The notes under the pieces were generated by a model. That model had not been told where the DNA came from, ran no database searches, and was given only the letters and a program-made list of their open reading frames with translations. This document shows positions 43,120 to 55,646 of a DNA stretch of 64,000 nucleotides, one piece after another; position 1 is the stretch's first letter; every line of letters starts with the position of its first letter. The DNA comes from Dipteris shenzhenensis (taxonomy: Eukaryota > Polypodiophyta > Polypodiopsida > Gleicheniales). A program made the translations under genes and the position numbers. The DNA lies in NCBI GenBank assembly GCA_047967505.1, contig CM106541.1, one strand, 5' to 3'.

Positions 43120-45480
43120 GTGTACCGTTGATCATTAGATTAGTTGGTATGCAAGTATGATAGTTGTGTGTGTAGTGTGAGAGATGTGATTTTAGCACAT
43201 GCTTTGAGAGTGTGGAATGAAAGTGTGTGGCAAATGATTGATACAATCTACTACCTATTTATGCAAAAGCGTGTGATTTCACTTGACCTAAGCTAGCTAG
43301 GGACTTATTTTGCTAGGATTTCCTAGGGCAGCTAGGACTCAGTCATCATCACCTCTGAGCCCTAGGTTGAGATCAATTGATGCTACCTATATGTGTGAAG
43401 ACGTACATATGCTAGATTGAGTGCTTGTGATACAATCTAATACTAACTATGGAAGTCTTGGGGCTCCTAAATCTTCAGTACTGTCAGGGATGGCTTGCAT
43501 TTTGATATATTAGCGCTTGGCTCCCATTTATTATTGTGGTGAATTGGACTCCATCCAATGTTTCCAGTAGCACAACTCCAGTGGGATTCATCTTTTTGAC
43601 TCTATAAGGTCCTTGACCTAGATATTTCAGTTTGCCCTTGTGGACTTTGGCATTGTAGAGCAGAACTAGGTCACCTTCCCTAATCTCTTTATCTTTAAGG
43701 TTTCTGTCAAAGCATGCTTTCCTTCTTCATTTTTCTACTGTCACGGTATGGTAGGCAGCTAACCTTGTCTCTGTATGCCACCAATATCCTACTAAGGGGA
43801 TTTGTCTTGATGTTGCTTCCCCTGCAAAGTGTCCTCTTGCAATTCCTTCATGCGCTTCACAGATGATGAGTGGAATTTCATGTGGCATGGCGCATCTGCA
43901 CAAGATGTGATATTTTCCTAATTTATAGAATTGGCCGCCAAGAGTGTCAAAATTTCTTAACACTATGCACCATTGCCAGGGCTTCTCTTTCTATGGTGGC
44001 ATAGTTTATTTCTGCATCATTGAGTTGTTGACGAGCAAAGTAGACTACATAGTCTTTCTTATGTCACTAGGTTGGCAAAGCACACTCCCAATTGCATACT
44101 TGGCGGCATTAGTATATGAACATGAAAATAAATATCCTAATTGGGAGATATAAGGATGTATGTTGTAATTAGGTGCCACTTTAGAAGCTCAAAGGCTTGG
44201 TCACACTCTTCTGTCCATAATAATTCCACCAACAATTTGTAAAGTCATCCAGCTATCATGGCATACCGCAAGATAAATCTTCTATAGTAGGCGGCATGTC
44301 CCATAAAGACCTGCACACCTTTGGAATTTTTATGAGGTGGAAATTCCATGATGATTTTAATTTTTTCCATGTCAATTGCAATCCCATGTTGAGAAATGAT
44401 GTGTCCCAAAACAATTTCGTGGGTGACCATGACCTGACATTTTATTGGATTTAGGGAGATGCCATATTCCTTGCATTTGATTAGAACTGCTTCAAGACAT
44501 TTTAAGGTCTTGCTTATTGGAGTGGATGCACAAATCATTCAAGGATACCTGTAGGAACTTATTCAGTAATTGAAGGCAGTGAACATGACTCTCTGGAATG
44601 TGCCAAGGGCATTACATAAGCTGAAGGGCATGAATCTATAGGCAAAGATTCCCCATTCTATAGCAAATGCTATTTTGGATTGGTCGTATGGAGCAATTTG
44701 CACTTGGTTATAGCCACTAAAGCCATCCAAGAAGTTGTATATCTCTGTTCTAGCCACCTTTCCCAACATTGTTTCTATTAGGGTTAGGGGATAGTGATCC
44801 CTAATTGTGGCAGCATTCACATTCTTTAACTTGACACATGTCATTAGCTTCATATTGCATTTAGGCACGATGACGAGGGGTGAAACCCAATTAATGTGCT
44901 CTATCTCATATATGAATCTTGCATCTAAGAGTTTTTCTAGTTCTTCATAGACCATGGTGCCATATTTTGGATTTGGTCTGTATGGTCCACATACCTTAAG
45001 GGTGGACACCTTCCCTAATAGGCATCGTGTGTGGTGAAATTCCCTTCATTTCCTTGTATGACCATGCTAGGCAGTCATGGTATTCCATTAGGAGTGCTTT
45101 TAGCTTTGTTTCATCTTCTTGTGTGAGTTGTTTCCCAATGAATACCAATTTTTCTTCCTCCCCTTCAAGGGCGAGGTTTATTGTTCTACTTTTGGCCAAT
45201 CCCTCATAGATGGGAGTCTCTCCAATGCTATCAGTTTCTTGCACTTTCGATTCTCATACTGGTCTTGGCATTGCTATGGGGACACTACCACTAGTATAGT
45301 TCTTGCAATACTTTGGTACTTCATGAAGATCAACCTCTAATGGTGTTGAACTAGCCATGCATGGGCTATGGTAACTAGGTGGCATAGTATCATTAATCCA
45401 TTTTTAAGGATCTTGTTGACTTTCTTTTTATGGAATCTCATTATCAAGCTTCATCCACACATGTGGCTTAAACTTCCAAA
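43120..45480 (-). mobile_element. Ty3/gypsy family A, copy 3 (internally deleted, no LTRs)
   Basis: On the minus strand from 45480: KNYTSGS-like linker, GETPIYEGLAKSRTINLALE, RT (CGPYRPNPKYGTMVYEELEK, FLDGFSGYNQVQIAPYDQSK, GHIISQHGIA), and part of RNase H. Near 43966 RNase H joins directly to the integrase finger (FYKLGKYHILCRCAMPHEI, HEGIARGHF). Near 43780 the finger joins directly to the C-terminal end, so the integrase D,D,E core is missing. The 3' spacer is recognisable to about 43120. No LTR flanks either end. Stops are frequent. Confidence 0.85.
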
Positions 45481-45947
45481 ACTCGTCGTACAGGCGTGAG
45501 GGGAGGGGCGGTGGAGGGTGTGAGAGGAGGGCCGACAGAGGGAGGTCTATAGAGGCTAGAGCTCAAAGGTGGGGCGAAGCATTGAGGAGGCAATGGGTCG
45601 ATGGCAAGGAAGGGGTGTCATTAGACGAGGCGGAGGCTGGGTCGATGGCGGGGCAGAATAGGGCGACGTCGTCTCACAAAATGAAAACTGGAGAGGTCGA
45701 GCGAAGTTGAGCAACTGCGACAGAGCAATCGAGTGGGGCATTGCAGGCATCAGCGAACGTGGGGAGTAGGCGGGGCAAGCGCTACCACCGATGCATGGGC
45801 TAGTGGGTGGGAGCTCTGTCGCCAGTGCTAGGCCTCGCGAGCGAGTGCTTGCACCTCTGTGGCACCTTATGTGGCGTTCACCACCTTGAGGTGGCTGACC
45901 TTTAGGCTTGAGTGGAGGATGGATAGGGGGTGGGTTAAGGGGAGAGA

Positions 45948-46004
<57 letters not shown>

Positions 46005-46492
46005 GGGGGGGCGGGAGGGGGGGTGCTAAGGGGTGGTGGAGGCGGTTGGTAGGGAGGGGATGGCAGGGGAAGGGGGGGAAGAGGGGGATATTTTGTGTGT
46101 TCTCAATTTATTTGGGATATTTTCAATCTTTAGAATAGAGTTTATATTTTACAAAACCAAAATGTTTTGCTTGAATCAGATAGGAAATTCAGATTGCAAA
46201 TCTGATCACACAGATGATGACTGCAATGGTTTTTATCATATAGGAGGGTTTGTTTATTATCAAATTAACAATACATCACATCAAAATTAATCAAATTTTT
46301 TTGTTCTAAAATTTAGTATTCATGTGTATCAGGATACTATCCTATGCCTACAAGTTCCATATATTTCATAGACAATTGGAGTAGTAAGAAGATGCATTTC
46401 TAGGTCTAAAAGAAGTCTAGGATGAGGTTTGTTTTTCTCACAAAGATTAGATTTCTATTTCATGTGATATTAGAGAGGATGTTACACCTTTA
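45481..46492. other. G-rich block, (GA)n tract and AT-rich flank
   Basis: 45481-45950 is G-rich without a supported gene; 45951-45999 is (GA)n followed by G-runs; 46080-46492 is AT-rich. The order gypsy remnant, G-rich block, GA tract is the same as at 4771-5810. Confidence 0.65.
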
Positions 46493-47236
46493 CACCTCCA
46501 ATGTGATGTGGGAGCAACAAGCTAAGTACCCAAACCTACTATTTGAAGACCCTGCATCCACAAGTTCCCTAGTTTGGAATTTCAGTCCCTTTTTTAAAAT
46601 TATTCAAAAGTAGTAAATGGACTGGCAGAAACCGTAACTAATTGCTCTACAAAATTAAAATCGATTAATTAATGTCTCTCTAACCCCCCTAATCACCCAA
46701 TTATTAATTAAGCTAAGCTCTAAACCCCCCTAATCACTTAATTATTAATTAACCTAGCGTATACCTCCCCCACCCTCCGCACACTGCTGCTGCAACTCTG
46801 CTCCTCTGCGCTCGCTCCTTAGTCTCCGCCCTCCTTTGCCTGCGCTCACTCCTTACTCTCCATGCTCTCTCCTCCTCCCACTACTCCTGGTTCCTCCTCC
46901 CTCCCCCCACTCCTCCTCCCCCTCCTCATCTTCCTCCACTCCTCCTCCTCCTCCTTCTCCCCCTCCTCCTTCCTCCTCTGCTGTGTGCTTCCTCCCCACT
47001 CTTCATCCCCCTTCTTCCTCCATGTTTGTATTGGGAGGGCTTCATAGCCCCCCCTTGCATGTTCTCTACTGAGTCCCCCCCCTCCTCCTCTTATATGCAC
47101 GTAGGCGGCTAAAGCTTCTATAGCATGTAGGCTCTGGAACTTTCCTAGCAGAAGCTGGCAGAAGGATTGACAAGATGCAAGCATTCATTAATTCATTAAT
47201 TCATTCATTCAAGTTCCAACCTTAATACCTTCATTC
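46493..47236. repeat. Direct repeat, copy 2 (partner at 1-726)
   Basis: Near-identical to 1-726 in the same orientation; it includes the CCTCCT-rich stretch (about 46860-47030). Similarity stops at TTCATTC (47236). Bases left of 46493 lie outside the window in the other copy, so the true start may be earlier. Confidence 0.8.
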
Positions 47237-49273
47237 ACATGTGTGACAACTAATTAATTGAATTTCCCATTTTTTCACGCTAGGGGGACTTATTGGACCA
47301 ATCAATCAAAAAACTCCAAAATGAAAGAGTGTTTGTTGCATTCTATAGATGATAATTGTAATTTGGATCAAAACATGCATTGTATGAAAGATAATGTTGA
47401 TTGGAGCAAAATAGTATTTGAAACGATGATAATAACCAAGTTGATGATCCATTACCCGAACGGTATATGTATATATGATGAAGAAACTGTCATCATGCAA
47501 TTCATTCTTTCTCTTAAATATGATGTGCATGAACATTAGATTATTAATCAACACAAAAACATAGACGTGAATTAAAAAGAAATGCAAGAGGATGTGAATT
47601 CATAAATAGATTTTCTTGATTTGGGTGGTGATTATGATATTTTCTTTGATGCACGTACTCTTACAAATCAGCAGCCTAGAGATTCGTGCTGATGTGTTGA
47701 ATACATATTCATATTTTGATTCAAGAAGACCAAGCACAGTTTCTTATACCCATGCAATGTCTACTTCCTAATATAGTTTCACAAAAACAATTTTAAATAA
47801 TGGTCGAAAAGATGTTAGCCATATTGGGTCATGCTGATGGGATGGAGTGGATGAAAGTAAGCATGTAAAGAAGAACCAAGAGAGCCAAAAGAGCCCAGAA
47901 AAGCTCTTAAACAACCACAATTTCATATCGGATATCTCCCAACGCTTGGCCTCTATACAAATATACATGAAAATTGAAGTTATAAAAGTCCAATACCACT
48001 AATAGAAATATATCAAACAAAAATAGGCAATCTGCAAATAGAAATAGAAATTCTACAAACAAAATTTGAAAAAGCAATTTTTAATATTTAAGAACTGAGA
48101 TATCATCATGGATATTGGTTCATAACTCATGAATGTATTTTTAGAATTTCTCTATCAATACAGAAGATGATTTGAAGATGGTGAAATACAAATTTTAGAT
48201 AGGAAAAAGATTCAGCAATATCAAATTTTTAAATACGATATACAAAAAATCAGAGCTTTATTTCAAGAAGACAACTTTTTGTTTTAAAAGATTACAAGAA
48301 ATCATTATCTAAGTAATATATATCTTCATATTCATTTTTTGATTTGGTTTTTGATTAGGCATAGTGATGCTTATGACATTTCTACTATGTCTGAATGGAG
48401 TGAAGATATAATTCATTCATGGTCCTATGATTTTATTTTGGACAATTTTCGTTGGATGATATTATATTTTATTGTTTCATAGCCTTGGCATTTTGATATA
48501 AAATGGTGGAACTATATTTTTTCATGTTCTCTTGCATTGTACTTGAGCACATGATGATGATATGCACTTAGCTTAGTTTTTCTTTATTGCAAAATAAGTC
48601 CTTTCTTTTGGGTTTGGTAGAGGTAGGTTGAACATTGGTATTGCACCAAGCTCTTGTCTCTATTTTTTGGCATAGTCTTGAATTGGTGTGATGTTACATC
48701 AAGTGACAGGTCTACTATATTCCATTATAATGGTCCTACAAATGATTCACTGGGTTAAAATAGATAGAATTTCAAGAAAATTTAACCACCGAGTGTGCCA
48801 GTGTTAGCAATGGAAATATTCACTGACTCAAAGTTAGGAAGCACTCACCAATAAAGTGTATTTACATTATGGGATGTAGAGAGTTGTGTCCTTCGTGGGG
48901 TTACAAACTCCCTAACCTACCCTTACCATAGATATATCTTTTCTCTTTTCATTTTTAGGGTGATTTGTCAATCCTAACAAAGAGGCAAATACAAGTGTCA
49001 TGCCTTTCTTTTAATTTTGTTGCCCTACTAGAATCTTCATATGAAACAAGGCTCACCATCATCATCCATTCTTTTAATGTTGTTGCCCTCTAAAATCTTC
49101 ACATTAAGGGAGCCTCACCATCATCATTGGCTCTTTTAAATTTTTACCCTGCTAAAATCTTCACATGAAGTAGACTCACAGTCCCTTTGCATTCCTTTTC
49201 TCCTTATCTCGATATAACTCTAGTTGCATAGTCTGATATCCCCACCTTTCCCTCCATCTCAATTCCCACCATT
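47237..49273. other. AT-rich unassigned DNA
   Basis: Parts of 47455-47830 recur inverted at 13870-14126. Broken plus-strand frames include a short heptad-like stretch (IYQTKIGNLQIEIEILQTKF, near 48008-48070). No RT, protease, capsid or transposase motif is visible. Three imperfect units of about 60 bp with CTAAAATCTTCACAT lie at 49015-49170. Confidence 0.45.
49015..49175. repeat. Imperfect tandem repeat of about 60 bp, three units
   Basis: Units share (G/T)TGCCCT.CTA.AATCTTCA followed in two of them by CTCACCATCATCAT. Confidence 0.65.
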
Positions 49274-49740
49274 CTCACAATCTAGTCCCTAGTAGCAACC
49301 TGTTGCACTTTGACTCCCTTCCCCACTCTCCCTCGAGTACTATCCCCCCTCAGGTGGTAAACCCCCTGGAATCCTATCACCTCCTCTCATTCTCATGCTT
49401 CTCAATGACCTTGCCCCGCCTTCTTAAATCCCATCCCCTTCCTTTACTCTCCATGCCTAGTGGTGCTCTTAGCACCCCCCTTGAATCTCTACCTATTGCC
49501 CTTAGCACCCATCCTTTGAATGTATGGCTTTCCCATCATGTCTTCTCCCCTTCTCTTTGCACCTGATGGCACCCTTGTACGCCCCCTCAAATCTCTTGAA
49601 TCTCTACCCAATGTCCCCCTCAAATGCCATCCTCTCCTCTTTCTCTTTATGCCTAATGGTGCTCTTGGTCGCCCCCCCCCCCCGGCCTCAAATCTCTACC
49701 CACCACAAGCCTCTCCCTCCCTCACTCACATTCAACATAT
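49274..49740. repeat. C-rich repeat, partner 13495-13846
   Basis: 49274-49626 matches 13495-13846 in direct orientation and continues past the point where the left copy switches. Frames are Pro/Ser/Leu-rich and have no domain. A C-run of 14 lies at about 49671-49684. Confidence 0.75.
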
Positions 49741-50099
49741 GACTAGTTGATCTTACCAAGATGGAACCTTTGGGGATTATCGATGACATACCAACCAAAA
49801 CCAGTAGAGTCAGGTTTGTTGCTGTAACATTCCCCATATTTGATTCCCAAAGGATTGATAGCATATTTGATGGCAACGATTGATCTGCAAAGGTGCCTTC
49901 CTTTGGCATTGCAAGGCTGAAGGTTACATACAGATTGTAGGCATAGAGAACAATTCTTCCATCTAGGAGCCATAATTAGTTTAATTGTAGATGTGTTTTT
50001 TGAGCAGGAGAAGTTTGGGCCCACGAGCTGCTTGAGATAATAACTACTTTAATAACCCACAAGGTTGCTAGCTTGTAAGCTACTTATCAAGAATATCTA
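49741..50099 (-). other. Unassigned stretch with a minus-strand open frame
   Basis: The frame 49743-50024 (93 residues) contains several Cys (CSLCLQSVCNLQPC) but does not fit a known finger spacing. I do not recognise it. Confidence 0.35.
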
Positions 50100-50392
50100 C
50101 AACCCTCATTCTTCCCTCCTTATTTCCTTTATTGCAAAAAGTCCAATTTTCTTATTGGGAGATTATGTAAGAAGGTGTGGTGACCACCCCACAGAGAAGA
50201 TCTACACACCATGGAGAACTTGTCTAAATTAAATTCGGAGGGATGCCAACGAGACAAGTAGAAGATGGCCATAGGATAAATGTGCTGGTTAAGGATCATG
50301 TTCCTCGCCATTGCCAAATCTAATTGGTAGCCTCTCCACCTTGGAAATTTACCCTTGAACCTTTGGAAAAGCCATGCCCATATGCTTGAAAT
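50100..50392 (-). pseudogene. LINE fragment, region after RT
   Basis: On the minus strand: FPRWRGYQLDLAMARNMILN and FSMVCRSSLWGGHH follow the plant LINE pattern between RT and the terminal Cys/His domain (W.G..LSLAGR...L, then FLWGG). Short, isolated and without RT. Confidence 0.55.
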
Positions 50393-51893
50393 ATGATGTC
50401 ACGGGGATCCAAATCATCGAACTAATGATCGGATGGGAAGAATGGACATGTGTCAATACAATTGGATCATGTCTCTAGTGGAGTCTGAAGCATAGAAATA
50501 GTCTACTATTGCTTCTCGATTGGGAATGGCTACTAACACACAGCATAGTGCAAGTACGTGTAGTGTGGTATAAGACTATGTGTATAGACAGAGTCTTCCT
50601 ATACTTGTGCACTCGAGTCAGTTTGCAATCAGCACTCTCTTCTCACGTGTCAATCATGAATTAATTCTTGTAAAGAATTGAGATGCAGAGAGTGAGCACA
50701 TGAGGAAAATTAAGATGAAAACTGCTTCCTTCCTTCCCACTAATGGAGGGTTTGGCTCTTGGAGAGCCACCCTTGAGAGAGCTATAGAGTGTGGGTTTGA
50801 CCTACTCAGGTATGGCAATCTGTAACAAGGACCATACTGATGCCTTTCTTCTCAACACAAATCATGTGTTGGCAGACATCTGTAGTTACCTATGGACACT
50901 GGTTGGAGCAATAGGCATGTTGGAATATGACTGGTCACCTCCCCATTTGTAAGCCCCCAAATGAGGAAGGGTGAGGTGGACCAGCTGGAATTAGGGCTGC
51001 CACATGGAGGGGACGAGCATTTTCTGAGCAAAATCTTCCGAGCGTTCGAGCGAAGGAAAAAAAATTCTTCCAACTATGCAAAAATATGGCAAAAATGGAT
51101 CGGAAGAAAGCACAGTTTCACTTAGAAATATGCAAAGTATTATAGCAATGCCTATTTTATACGCAAATATTTACGTGAATCTTTGGGAATGGTGAGAACG
51201 TAATGGGATGGCTTTTGAAGAAACCCACATCTAGAGTAGACAAAGCAAGAGCATGGGGCTCCCACATGGGCAGCACATAGGCTGCCATGTGGGCAGCACC
51301 CAGGAGCATACCTGGAGGCCGTTGGATGCTGCAATAGGAGCAGATCAGAGGGGAGCTCCATGTAGACGGACATTTCTGGACAAGGGGTTCTGGCTCAGCT
51401 TTGGTGGCATGGAATAGGTCGCTTGGCGTAGTACACCACTCAAATTCACCAAATTCTTGGGTGTCTTAGCATGTTGTATGGGATGGTTAGAAGGCTTATG
51501 GACTAGAGATAGGTCAACAAATAGGTCGAGATGGCCAGGGCACCTCTATGCAGCAGTGGTTGGACCAAATTCAGGATCGGAACACGCCTTGGAGAATGGC
51601 GAATAGGCTACATGGGATGGCACAGCAGCACGGCAGTCTGAGGCCTAGAAAGGAGGTGAATTGGTAGGCCTTTGGGCCTCGACCAGTGGCAGTTAGCCAT
51701 GTGGCCAGACTTGGTTGGGCACAAACCCAACCAACCAATGTCGGTTGGACAGACGAGCCAGTCAGCTATTGGGCTACGTGGGTCGGCCAATAGTCGGTCT
51801 ACTTTGGGGGCTGCCAGCCCCTATAAAAGGGAGGCATTGGAGGCTCATAAGTCATCCATTGGAGCATCCATTTAGGAGCAGATTGCAGCAGCA
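50393..51893 (+). repeat. Inverted repeat arm, partner 14127-15440
   Basis: The reverse complement of 14127-15440 over most of its length. TATAAAAGGG at about 51823 suggests an LTR-like promoter on the plus strand. About 230 bp at 51001-51230 differ from the partner and include TTTTCTGAGCAAAA at 51020, like the end of the element at 32670. Confidence 0.8.
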
Positions 51894-52429
51894 ACACCGG
51901 CCAGTAGATTTGGGCCCTTCATCGAGGGTACTTGGAGAAGCACAGGAGGAGGCTGATTGCTGCAGACAAACACCTCAGAAGGAGACCTCATCCTAGGCTG
52001 GCATTCAGGGCAGCAAGGAGGGATCAAAGGGGGAGCTTGGTCCTCACCATTGGCTATGTTCTAGAGCAGCAAGGAGGACAAGCAATCAAGCTCAGGCACT
52101 GCCTTACCATTGGCTATCTGAAAGGATCAGCCTCAAGGCAACAACTGCACCTCGATCGAACAGACATGCTTGGTCGAGAATGGTTGTATAGTCGTGGACA
52201 TAGCTTAAGACGGAGTTACCTTAATAACTCCATTATGTTTGAAAAAGAGGGTAGAGTCTTCTAGATTCAAGGAGAACATGATGTTCCAAACTCTCCTCTT
52301 ATTTGTTCGATGGAATTGGAATGACTACTATGCCAAGAAGAATGTGAGGTATACCTTTGTGAACTTCAAAAAGAAGTAATATTGTTTTTTATAATGTTAA
52401 AAAGTATAAATCTTCTTTCAATGATTTAA
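51894..52429 (+). other. Unassigned DNA upstream of the gypsy RT
   Basis: It follows the repeat arm without a clear border. Frame 51932-52264 (Arg/Gln-rich) has no recognised domain. Confidence 0.4.
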
Positions 52430-52800
52430 TGTTTGAATTTAAAGATGGTTTTTTCGTCTGATTTACCTAATAGTTTACCCCCTGAGAGAGAATTAGATCA
52501 TAGGATAGATTTGATTCCTAGATCTACCCCTATTTGTAAACCCCCATATAGGCTTAGCCAAACGGAGGAATGTGAGGTCGAAAGAAAACTAACTAAATAC
52601 CTTAGGAAGGGCCAAATTCAACCAAGTAGCTCATCTTAGTCTGCACAGGTTTTACTGGTGGTAATAAAGAAAAAGAATGGTACTATGCATTTATGCATAG
52701 ATCACTGTGCACTAAATAAGATCTCCATAAAAAATAAGTATCCTATGCCTCACATTGATGAGCTCTTTGATCAATTGAAAGGAGTGATGTATGTTGCATT
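52430..52800 (+). pseudogene. Chromovirus-like gypsy RT, N-terminal part
   Basis: [72 protein letters not shown]. This is the start of a Ty3/gypsy RT of the type common in chromoviruses. A stop lies near 52638. The frame is lost after LFDQLKGV near 52790; the same RT resumes at 55647 with [15 protein letters not shown]. Confidence 0.85.
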
Positions 52801-53519
52801 ATACCAATACACATTCTTGATTTGCAAAGAGGCCAACTTCTCCCCAGCATGCATTTGCTTACCTAAATCCTCATGAATCATAGTGAACTTGCCTATGAAT
52901 GATTCAACTGGTTCTCACTCCTCGAAGGCCTTGTAGTCCACTGCCCAAGGTAGAGCAATTGGTGGTTTAGATGATGGTTCTCCATTCAGCTTCTCCTATG
53001 ATATCTTGCTATCAGAGAATGATACAAATTTTGCACACATCAATGGCATTGATACAGAGCATTGCATAACAATGAGTGGTCATGCTTGGGAGAAGCCATG
53101 TGTATTTTTCATAGATGAATTGCAAGACCTTACAGTGTCATAGATAGTTGAACTTGTGTGGTTTATCATAGAAGGTCCTATGGCAAATTAAAAAAGATCA
53201 ACGTTGGTCCTGTTCGTGACAAGTTCACAAAGGGATGCCTTGTATGTGAGTTTGACATCTGCATTTGGGTATTTACTTTCAAAAGTATACCATGGTATAT
53301 TTTCATATGGGATGAACCTCAAAAAAGAAGTTTGGCCACACACTATGATGGCCATTTGGGTGACCATGCATCTCGAGCAGCCTCCTCCAGGAGAGTTACT
53401 TTTCTCAGAGATTGGAGAGACTCTCCCTTCTTTGCTGAGACTTCTACAGGGTTGAGATGGCATTTTCAGCCTCAGCCTTGGTTCCTTTCTACCTCATTCC
53501 TCTGAGGTGTTTTTATTTC
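52801..53519. other. Junction region of mixed fragments
   Basis: Contains a short copy (about 53308-53335, ATGGGATGAACCTCAAAAAA) of the gypsy segment at 56119-56146. The rest has frames on both strands but no clear domain. This suggests rearrangement around the copia insertion. Confidence 0.5.
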
Positions 53520-54895
53520 ATGCACACTTGGGACCTTGTGGATCGACCACCAAAACGCTATGTAATCAGAACCAAGTGGGTGTACAAGACCAAGTACAAG
53601 TCTGACGGCACGTTGGATAAGTACAAGGCTCGGCTCGTGGCAAAAGGATTTGCACAAGTACATGGTTTTGATTATCAAGATACTTTTGCTCCCACAGCTT
53701 GACTAACCACAATTCACAGTGTTTTGGCTTTAGCTGCCCAGGGAAGTTGGCCCGTGTTTTAGATGGATGTGAAATCTTCCTTTCTGAATGGAGATCTCAA
53801 GGAGGAGGTATACGTGGAACAACCACCAGGTTTTGAGATCCCCGGTTCAGAAGGTAAAGTCTGCAAACTAAAGAAGGCACTTTATGGGCTGAAACAGGCC
53901 CCACGGGCGTGTACCAATGAATTGATGCCTACTTTCTACAAAACGGGTTCAGGAGGAGCCCATCTAATGCAAATTTTGATATCTTCAGAGAAGGAGGCAG
54001 GTGTATGATCGTGGTCCTTTATGTGGACGACCTTGTCATAACAGGGAACCATGAAGAGAAGATCTCGCAGACGAAGCATTTGCTAGGAAGAGAGTTTGAA
54101 ATGACAGTCGAACTGATGCATTTTTGTTTGGGGATTGAAGTTTGGCAGGAGCCGAAATAGATCTTCATTTCATAGCTGAAGCATGCTGGAGAGATACTGA
54201 AGGAGTACTGAAGGCATTTGGCATGGCTGAGTGCAAAAAACAGTTTGTACCCCTATGGAGGTTGACGCGAAGCTCTCAAACGAGGATTCATCACCACTGG
54301 TGGACGAAGCGAAGTACAGAAGGCTTGTGGGCAGCTTGATCTACCTGTGCAACACACGGCTGGACATCAGCTTTGAGACTGGTGTACTTAGCAGGTTTTC
54401 CAATAAGCCCTGGGAGAACCATTGGAGGGTAGGGATGCGGGTGCTGAAATACATCAAAGGCACACTTGATTATGGCATCACCTATACCAAGGGCAACATC
54501 TTGACCTGATTCTGTGACTCGGATTGGGCAGGAGACGTGGACAGCAGGAGATCAGTGACAGGGTACTGTTTCTCACTTGGATCTGGAGTTGTGTCATGGG
54601 TTAGCAAGAAGCAACCCATAGTTGCTCTTTCTTCTACCGAGGCCGAGTACAAATATGCATGCTTTGCTTCTTGCAAGGCAGTGTGGTTTAGGAGGATTTT
54701 GGGGGACATGGGTGCAGTGCAGAACAAGCCTACGCAGTTATCATGTGACAATTAGAGTTGCATGGCGATTGCAAAGAACCCGGTGTTCCACGCTCGCACA
54801 AAACACATCGAGATTCAATATCACTTTGTACGAGAGCTGATCATGGATGGAGAGGTCGACTTGGCATTGGGCCGAAAAAGTAAGTTCACTTGCGG
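53520..54895 (+). pseudogene. Copia RT and RNase H, decayed
   Basis: Fragments over three frames: [53 protein letters not shown]; the YVDD box is readable near 54020 (VLYVDDLVITG) in a different frame from its neighbours. Then LVGSLIYLCNTRLDISF and RNase [39 protein letters not shown], and NPVFHARTKHIEIQYHFVRE. Stops near 53701, 53761, 54507 and 54753 and several frameshifts. Confidence 0.88.
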
Positions 54896-54913
54896 GTGGA
54901 CATTGAGGGGGGG

Positions 54914-55646
54914 TGCTAGATATCAATGCTCCACTCTCATGTAACTATGCAGGAACCAGCTAACTCTACTTGTAAGCCCCCCATATGAGGAGAAGGCATT
55001 TGAGTAACTCGGTTATCCATTAGGTCCTGGTTTGGACACCAGATGGGGGCCATGTGTGACTTGATGGCTGGACGGCTTCAGATAGAGTTGGCACACCACC
55101 AACTAGGCTACATGCATGTGTGGGAAGGCATCCCTTGACTGACCGCACTGAGGGTAGATGGAGCATTTCCCGGGGCAGCCCAACTCTCGGGTTCTGGGGC
55201 CCATTTGGAGCCTAAGATGATCTCGGATGGCTGTGGGCCGAATGGTAACCGTAGGTCAGTTGCTCTGTTTTGCGCACCGGTTCTATCGTATGGTCAGTGG
55301 CCTATTTCGGGACCGACCCCCAGTCGACCGTTTTGGGCGGACTGGGTCGGCCACCCAATTGAGCCTAACTGACTATGACTGGTGGCTATATAAGAGCAAG
55401 CCCGTGAAGCCCATTTCATTACTGGCTACAACAACCCTTATTCCTTAGCATTCAGCCTCTGTCTTCTACTGTTTCCAGCATGCCATCGAAGCTTCTTTCA
55501 CAGGAGCACACGGCTGGGAGGCAGCACCATCTATTGTATCAATTCTACAGTAATCAGATTTTTTATTCTCCATACTATCTTGTTTTCTCTCTTGCGTACG
55601 AGATCCTGTTATCTGTTGAGCACAGACGTTGTATTATTTTCTTACA
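54914..55646 (+). repeat. Copia family D 3' LTR (733 bp)
   Basis: TGCTAGATATCAATGC to TTTTCTTACA; the usual TGTT start is mutated to TGCT. It pairs with 60479-61198. TATATAAGAGC at about 55387-55397 is a likely TATA box. Confidence 0.88.

Larger units (their letters stand above)
53520..55646 (+). mobile_element. Copia family D, 3' half (RT, RNase H, 3' LTR)
   Basis: RT begins [19 protein letters not shown]; the 5' portion with gag, protease and integrase is missing. Coding is at 53520-54895, a G-rich polypurine tract at 54905-54913, and the 3' LTR at 54914-55646. The LTR is a diverged relative of 60479-61198. The element separates two parts of a gypsy RT (52800 and 55647). Confidence 0.85.

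Noticed and set aside
47996-48100. Possible endogenous pararetrovirus remnant (short heptad stretch)
   Set aside because: Only one short coiled-coil-like segment in a broken frame; no RT, movement protein or coat motif nearby.
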